Shown here: in pieces, positions 48,728 to 64,000 of the stretch
Layout of the letters: each line of letters starts with the position of its first letter
How positions within the stretch are numbered: position 1 is the stretch's first letter
Source of the DNA: Rotaria sordida
Lineage: Eukaryota > Rotifera > Eurotatoria > Philodinida > Philodinidae
Direction: 5' to 3'
NCBI GenBank assembly: GCA_905250125.1
Contig: CAJNOL010000239.1
Span: 62,001 to 126,000 of the forward strand
Length of the DNA stretch: 64,000 bases
Program-made: the position numbers and the translations under genes
The notes under the pieces: model-generated
Seen by the model: only the letters and a program-made list of their open reading frames with translations
Databases searched by the model: none
Told to the model about the DNA's origin: nothing

Positions 48728-51587
48728 TTAATGATGACGCATATCACGTTGACGAGGTCTTGGTGGTGCACGAATAATATTATCAATACGTAAAACCATT
48801 TCAGCAGCTTCTGCTGCACTAATAACAACTTGTCGTTTAAGATGAAATGATTCAAGAATACCAAGTTGAACCATATCAGTTATTTGACCATTTTCCATAT
48901 CTAAATAACACAAAATTTTTTCTTCTATCAAAAACAAAAAAAAAATAATCATTTAGAAATTTCATACCAAGACCATATGTTGATTTGCCTGAAGCATGAG
49001 CAGCACGAAGATTAGCTACTAATTCTGAACTATCATAACCAGCATTGTCAGCAATAATTGTTGGTAACTATTAAAAAAAAAAAAAGAAAAGATGATTGAT
49101 TAAAAACAAAAAAGTCAAATAAAAATCTATTTAAATACTTGACGAAGAGCTCGAGCAAATGATTCAATAGCTACAGATTCTTTGCCTGGTGTTTTTTCAG
49201 CTAATTGAGAAACAGCCGTTGCCATTAACATTTCAGCCGAACCTAATCAAAAAATTAAATTTCTATTATATACTTAAATAAAATAAATTATTAAACAAAC
49301 CTCCACCATAACAAATACGTGGTTCTTTAACAGTTTGTGATAATACACAGAGAACATCATGAATTGATCGTTCAGCTTCATCAAGTATTTGTTGTGTAGC
49401 TCCACGTAATACAATTGTACAAGCTTCACCTTGTGCTACACCTATATTAAATAAACATTAAATTATTTTATTTTATTCAAATATGAAAAATCAAACCGGA
49501 AAATTTAATAAGTTTATCTTCTCCAATAATTATTTCTTCAATCAAATTACATTTGCCTAATCGTACTTTATCTGGTGTATCAAATGTTGAAACAATATCT
49601 CCACCTACATAAATTAATTTAAAATAAAAAATAAAAAAAAAAAAGATATTTTTATTTTCTTTTACCAAGTACTTGTGCTAAACGTTCAACACCTTCAAAA
49701 TCAGCATGTTCAATAGCCATAACACCTTTTTGAGCAAATAATTGATCTGGATAATCATAAATCAATTGTCTACAAAGAAAAAAAAAATATTGTCAAACTT
49801 AAAAAAAAAAAACAAACAAAATCATTCATTATCTTACCGATTAATAAATACATTACAATCATGTTGAAGTATTTTATCAACTTTATCTTTCATTTTTTCT
49901 TTTTCAGCTAATTCTAATTCAGCAACTTTAAGTACAGAATCAACACGTACACGTGAACCAAATATTTTTACTTTATCTGTATCCATAGGTGTATTAGCAA
50001 TAAGTATACGTGCATTTTCTATACGTTTTGGCATATTTATACCAATACGTTTTTCCAATAGAAAACCTTAAAATATAAAATTCTTTTTTTTTTTTTCGTA
50101 TTATTTCAATTTGATTAATTTACCTTCTTCAAGATATGAATCACTCATATTATTTCCTAAACGTTTAATTATTTGAATACCTTGTAAATCCGTTTTACCC
50201 TATGAATAAAAATTTTTTTTCATTTTTAATTAAATTAAAATATATGAAAAAATTTTACTTGTAATTTAAGTACAGCTTCAACACATAATTTTGCAAAATG
50301 ATCTTTTTTTCCTTGAAGAATTTTTGAACTAAGTGTTGTACGAGCAATATTCATAAGATCATTTTTAAATTGTTCCAAATTTGAACTAAATCAAAATAAA
50401 ATAAATAAATAAAATCTTACAATTTTGTTTTTGTTTTTTTTTGTTATCAAACCTATTATTTTTTGCAGTACTTTCTAAACTTCTTACTGCTTCATTTGTT
50501 GCTTTACGCCATCCAGAAATAATTATTTGTGGATGAATTTTTTGTGCAAGTAAATTTTCTGTTTCCTATTATTATAAAATGTAAAATAAAAAAACAATCT
50601 ATTAGCACAACTTCTGGCGAGATCAAAATGTGAAACATATTTCTTCACTATCAGTTTACTTAATCCTTCATAAATACAGAACGAAAGTAGTTAATATATT
50701 GTAGCGAGTTGTTATCGATATACAGTATCTGATCATGTATCAATAATAATTTTCGAAGAAATTAGGGCAACGGGTTCTCCTCTCAGGTATTTTTCGTCGA
50801 AAAAAAATTTTTTTTTTTCTTAAAAATGCTTTTCTTCGTCATATTCAATCATTTCCGAGCAAGAAAGTCATATGTTAGCCTGCTATGCAATAAATGCACA
50901 CTATGGGGAGGGACAAGATTGCAAATTTCTATCTTATATACTTTAACATTCCTTTTAGATTGTGTTTCACAATGATATAAAGCAAAAAAGAAAAAAAAAA
51001 CATACTCGAAGAAGTTCACTAGCTAAAACAACAACTGATGTTGTACCATCACCAACTTCATCATCTTGAACTTTTGAAATATCTATAGAAATATTATTAA
51101 TAAATAATATTCATAAATATTAAAACATACCAACAAGAACTTTTGCCACTGGATTATCAACACCAATTTTTGATAGAATTGTTGCTCCATCATTTGTTAC
51201 TAATAATTTACCAGCATCAGGTCCACCATGCATACTACATTGAAGAATTTTATCCTAAGGAAAATATTAAATTTTTTTGGTTTTTTTGTCTTAATAAAAA
51301 TACATTCATTCTATTTACCATTCCTTTAGGACCAAGTGTACTTTTGACTAGATCACCAACAGCCAAAGCTCCAGCAAATGCTGACTAAAAATTTATAATT
51401 AATTAAATAATATTTTTAAAATTGATTTATAACTTACTAATCGAGCAACTTCAGCTTTTTCTTCCCCGCCACCTTGTTTATAAAGAGGAATTGGATTAAG
51501 TGCTGTCTAATAAAATAAAATAAAAAGTAAAATTAATTAATAAATAAATTTCATTTCTGTATTTCTTACAGATAAATCACCGCGCAT
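48728..51587 (-). CDS. CCT2: chaperonin CCT subunit beta
   Basis: Subunit of the cytosolic TRiC/CCT chaperonin that folds actin, tubulin and many other proteins using ATP. Fifteen exons on the minus strand: 51570-51587, 51438-51506, 51319-51384, 51131-51254, 51006-51082, 50453-50565, 50259-50385, 50124-50199, 49838-50066, 49666-49769, 49497-49604, 49301-49441, 49139-49242, 48968-49067, 48728-48900. Phases fit throughout, 542 aa (human CCT2 535). ATPase motifs [22 protein letters not shown] and [19 protein letters not shown] are intact. Beta-specific segments include QPKRIENAKIL-like [15 protein letters not shown] with [41 protein letters not shown], and the C-terminal [20 protein letters not shown]. 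Intron 5 (440 bases) is the only long one. It starts 218 bases from the divergent KATNAL2. Confidence 0.97.
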
Positions 51588-51805
51588 TTTTGTCGATTTG
51601 AAATGAAATGAAATTAATTAATTCATTCTTTATGCAATCCAAATTTTACCTAATGGATTCTTAAAACGACATCTATTTGAAGTAAAATCTTGAAAATGTC
51701 GGTTACTTAGTAACCATTAACCATAGTTTATCTTTCATGGACTAATATATATTTACATCAGCTGTTGATTTATGTTTTCGATGTAACCGCACGAACTCAA
51801 TTTTA
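51588..51805. promoter_or_regulatory. 218-bp divergent promoter of CCT2 and KATNAL2
   Basis: The two start codons point away from each other across 218 bases, so the promoters must be shared or overlap. A near-palindrome ggttacttagtaacc (51699-51713) sits in the middle and resembles an RFX X-box half-site pair (GTTACC/GGTAAC type). KATNAL2 is a ciliary gene, so an RFX site would make sense; this is inference. Confidence 0.5.
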
Positions 51806-61054
<9,249 letters not shown>

Positions 61055-61298
61055 CATTTTTTTTCTTAAATGTTTGTTTTTTTCTTTTTCTTTTTTCATT
61101 ATCGTTGATAATGTCGTTGCACGGATTTTACAGAATATATTTTTTATTTAAAACAAATATATCACAGATAAAAATTGAAACAAGAAAAAAACAAATTAAA
61201 AATAGAAAAAATCAATCACATTAACCTAACATCATACGAATAGAATGTACAAAAAACAAAATATATATATATATATTTAGAGGAAGAAAGATATTGTT

Positions 61299-64000
61299 CT
61301 ATGAATAATTTGTCATCACACGATTACGCCGTTGACAACAGCATGCATATTGAAAAAATTGTAGAAATTGTGAAGATGATTTTCTTGAACGAAACCATTT
61401 GTCATGATTTGGAATATTAGAAACTAAAAAACAAAGAAAGAAAAAAAATTTAATTGAAATTAATTCATTAGATAGGTTTTTTTTTTTAATTTATATTTAT
61501 AAAAGGTGAATAATGCACTTGTTAGTCTATCTATAGTAGTAGGTCATATGAACAATTACTTAGACTTAATGCTCCATATGATTCATCAAAAATGTGAATT
61601 TATATTACGGAAAATGCTCAAGTGAAAAGACTTGTTCTCTTTTTTACTGTCAGATGATTTTTTCAAGTGGGGTTATGTTCAATGAGTTATTATATAGCAT
61701 AGAATACATTATGGTTTTTCAAGTGGCTTATCCGTAGGCATGAACAAACGGTGACATCTGTCTATCAAGCTATTTTTAATTGCGTTTTTATATAAAGATA
61801 TACATAGCATCAACTTAAGTTTTGTTTTAAACAAAAAAAAAAGACATTGTGTAAAAAACAAAGTGATGTATCTTAGTAAACTATCTAACTAGTATTAGAA
61901 CCAGTATTATCTGCTGATGAATCAACTGTGACAAAAATATAAAATATAAAATCGTATTTTACTCTGACATAATCGATGGCTATCATTAAAAATAAACGAT
62001 GCATAAAAGAGATAAATTATCATACTCTATGCCAATGAGTCTTTACAAATTTTTTTTTAATGAATTCAATGACAATGAATTGTTAATAGAAATATGATAT
62101 GTTAGATACAATAGTATGTTTATGAAAAATTAACTTAAATTGACAATATAAAGAATTTGAATTAACATTTTTTTTTTTTTTTACAAGATATAATTGGAAT
62201 TTCTATAGAATTATATTATTTTTGTAATAAATGATAAATCGCATTCGAAAAAATTTTCAAACAAACTTTGAGTTCGTTTCGAATGGAAAGAAAATTGATT
62301 TATGAATAATTAATTTTAGTTCCATTATGACAATTCTGAAAATTGCTAGTCATCTAGTCTATTTCATAATTCATTAGAATATTTATTCTTTTTTTGTTTT
62401 CTTGAGTGTAATCATGAAGTAAAAAAAAAAAAAGTATCTAACATAATGAAAATTGTTTTTTTGGAAAATTCAAAAAAGAAAAAAATTTGTTTCTCATACG
62501 TGATGTATTTGATCCATTTTGTCCTCCTTTTCTCAATAGATCAATAATCATTGAAATTTCTTCGATAGAAGATGATTTATTTAATAATTGAATAATTTCT
62601 TCATCAGATATAGTCGTTGAAAGAAATGTTTGTAAGTATTCATAATCTTTTTGTAGAAAAATTATCATTTCATCACTTAAAAGAAATCAAAATAGAAAAT
62701 ATACTTTTGTTTTTTTAATAAATAATAAAATCTTTTACGAAAAATGATATTTTCTTTCACGTAATATTGATGTCCATCCTTCGATAAATGATGAAAATAT
62801 TTGTTCATAAATATCAAATTTTTTTTCAATATTTAAACATTCACATTGACTTAAAATTGGTTTAAGAATTTTATCACATGCTATAACCATATATAATCTC
62901 TGTTGATTAACTAAAAGAAAAAAAACAAAAAATATTTGTTTATTTTTTCAATTTAAAATTTATTTTTGATTAAATTATTACTTGTTCGCATTTCATTTGT
63001 TGTTGGTGGTAATGTTATATCAAAATGATTTGTTGTATTTATTTTGATACGTCGATATAATTTTGACATTGTTTCATTTACAATTGTCTATTGACAAAAA
63101 AAAAAAAACATTGAATAAAGTTTAAGTTTTGTGATTTAAACATACTTCACATGATGAATGTAATTTATTAACTAAATTTATTGTTTGTTCACAATTTTGT
63201 AATTGTCTTAGACTATCTATTAAACTCTTAATAGTTATCGATAATTGCTAAATAAAAACAAAATACTTTAAAATTAAAATAAGAACAAAAAAAAAATTAA
63301 ATACAAACTATTTGATCACTTTTACAAATGACTAATGTTCGTTCAAGTGAATTTCCATTAATAAATGTATCAGCATGTTGATTAAGCCATGTAATTAATA
63401 ATTGAAATGTTCCTTCGATTTGTTTCATTAAATGATTTATATTCGAAGAAATTATATTTGTAAGAAACGACTAAATTCAATAGAATAAAAATTTTCAAAT
63501 TAATTAAATCAAATTTTTAGTTTTTTTTTTTTTTTTTTTTTTATCGTACAGTTAAATATGATGATCGTTCAGAAAGAATTTTCATATATTGTAAAACTGA
63601 TGTAATTCGTATAAGACGAAGAAACATTTGATTAAGATTATGACCAACAATACTTAAATGAATATTATGAAACAAACAAATTGTTCCCCAACGATTTGTA
63701 ATGATTGTATTTATAAGAGTTTTACTAAAGACTAAAAAAAAAACCGAAATTGTATAATGAAATTATTCATTAGAATTTAGATCGAATACGTCAATATCTA
63801 TTTATTTATTATGAGATAACAACAGCGGAAATGATTAGAATCTAGCGCAGTTACATTCAAGACATGTCATAGAATAAATTTCTCATTCATTATCAAAAGA
63901 GTTGATGAGTATATATTAAATACAAAAAAGAACTTCCTTACTGACAGGAATGAGTCGATAACTCAAGAGATTGGTTGGAAGATTTTTGTTAAAGTTGACT
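61299..64000 (-). CDS. 3' part of an uncharacterised helical protein, possibly CCDC142-like (partial)
   Basis: Multi-exon minus-strand gene entering from the right edge. Exons: 63942-64000 (partial), 63550-63731, 63309-63470, 63146-63247, 62982-63087, 62739-62910, 62500-62675, 61299-61423; phases agree at every junction, about 360 residues visible. The product is nearly all helical, rich in L, I, N and T, without catalytic motifs. Segments include NRWGTICLFHNIHLSI, KQIEGTFQLLITWLNQHADT, INQQRLYMVIACDKILKPIL, EGWTSILRERKYHFSSDEMI and IFLQKDYEYLQTFL. It ends PNHDKWFRSRKSSSQFLQFF with a Cys-rich CCCQRRN. The spacing of 'W..IL....FS..GALQL..DF' and a final W...FF..C motif recalls CCDC142, but this is from memory and weak. 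It converges with KATNAL2; their stops are 245 bases apart. The last intron (61424-62499) is long and holds no exon that I can see. Confidence 0.6.

Overview
This window looks like animal (metazoan) nuclear DNA. It is very AT-rich, its genes are broken by many short GT-AG introns of roughly 45 to 80 bases, and the proteins are animal-specific: KIF6, a KCNQ channel, ELMO, CDK2AP, a cation-dependent mannose-6-phosphate receptor, TIGAR, an LDLa-containing neuropeptide precursor and KATNAL2. My best guess is a rotifer, probably a bdelloid. The guess rests on compact introns, an intron-bearing gene that resembles bacterial nucleotidyltransferases, and TGTGGG-type repeats like those I recall for bdelloid telomeres. 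It is an inference, not a proof. Exon boundaries were read by eye from splice signals, frame continuity and remembered family similarity; no alignment or transcript data were available.

Layout. 1-2687 (+): 3' part of a KIF6-type kinesin. 4078-5763 (+): KCNQ potassium channel. 6915-11834 (+): ELMO engulfment/Rac-activation protein, 21 exons. 12025-12474 (+): CDK2AP1/2-like NuRD subunit. 13321-14695 (-): methylthioribose-1-phosphate isomerase. 15006-17105 (-): cation-dependent M6P receptor. 17812-18348 (+): orphan. 22394-22729 (-): small two-helix membrane protein. 24254-26117 (-): TIGAR-like phosphatase. 40623-41702 (-): prohormone-4/IDLSRF-like neuropeptide precursor. 48728-51587 (-): chaperonin CCT2. 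51806-61054 (+): KATNAL2, carrying an antisense integrase-derived gene (56555-58068, -) inside its largest intron. 61299-64000 (-): 3' part of a gene possibly related to CCDC142.

The stretch from 29 to 39 kb is an accessory island. It holds a decayed CCT6 copy that still has intron remnants (29129-30226). Next comes a ~3.7 kb foldback-like element (about 30605-34345) with long inverted arms, tandem repeats at its tips, a 53-57 bp minisatellite, a GC-rich insert and a nested TA-flanked MITE. A bacterial-type nucleotidyltransferase gene with introns follows (34754-35522), then another long-TIR element (about 35565-36505). The island ends in a TGTGGG-like array in head-to-head orientation, interrupted by a 270-bp hAT-like hairpin and a 10-N assembly gap (38373-39035).

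Most genes are housekeeping or signalling genes with no operon-like relationship. CCT2 and KATNAL2 are divergently transcribed from a gap of only 218 bases. The long gene-poor tracts (18.3-22.4, 26.1-29.1, 36.5-38.4 and 41.7-48.7 kb) hold AT-rich non-coding DNA, small MITEs and a few decayed coding fragments.
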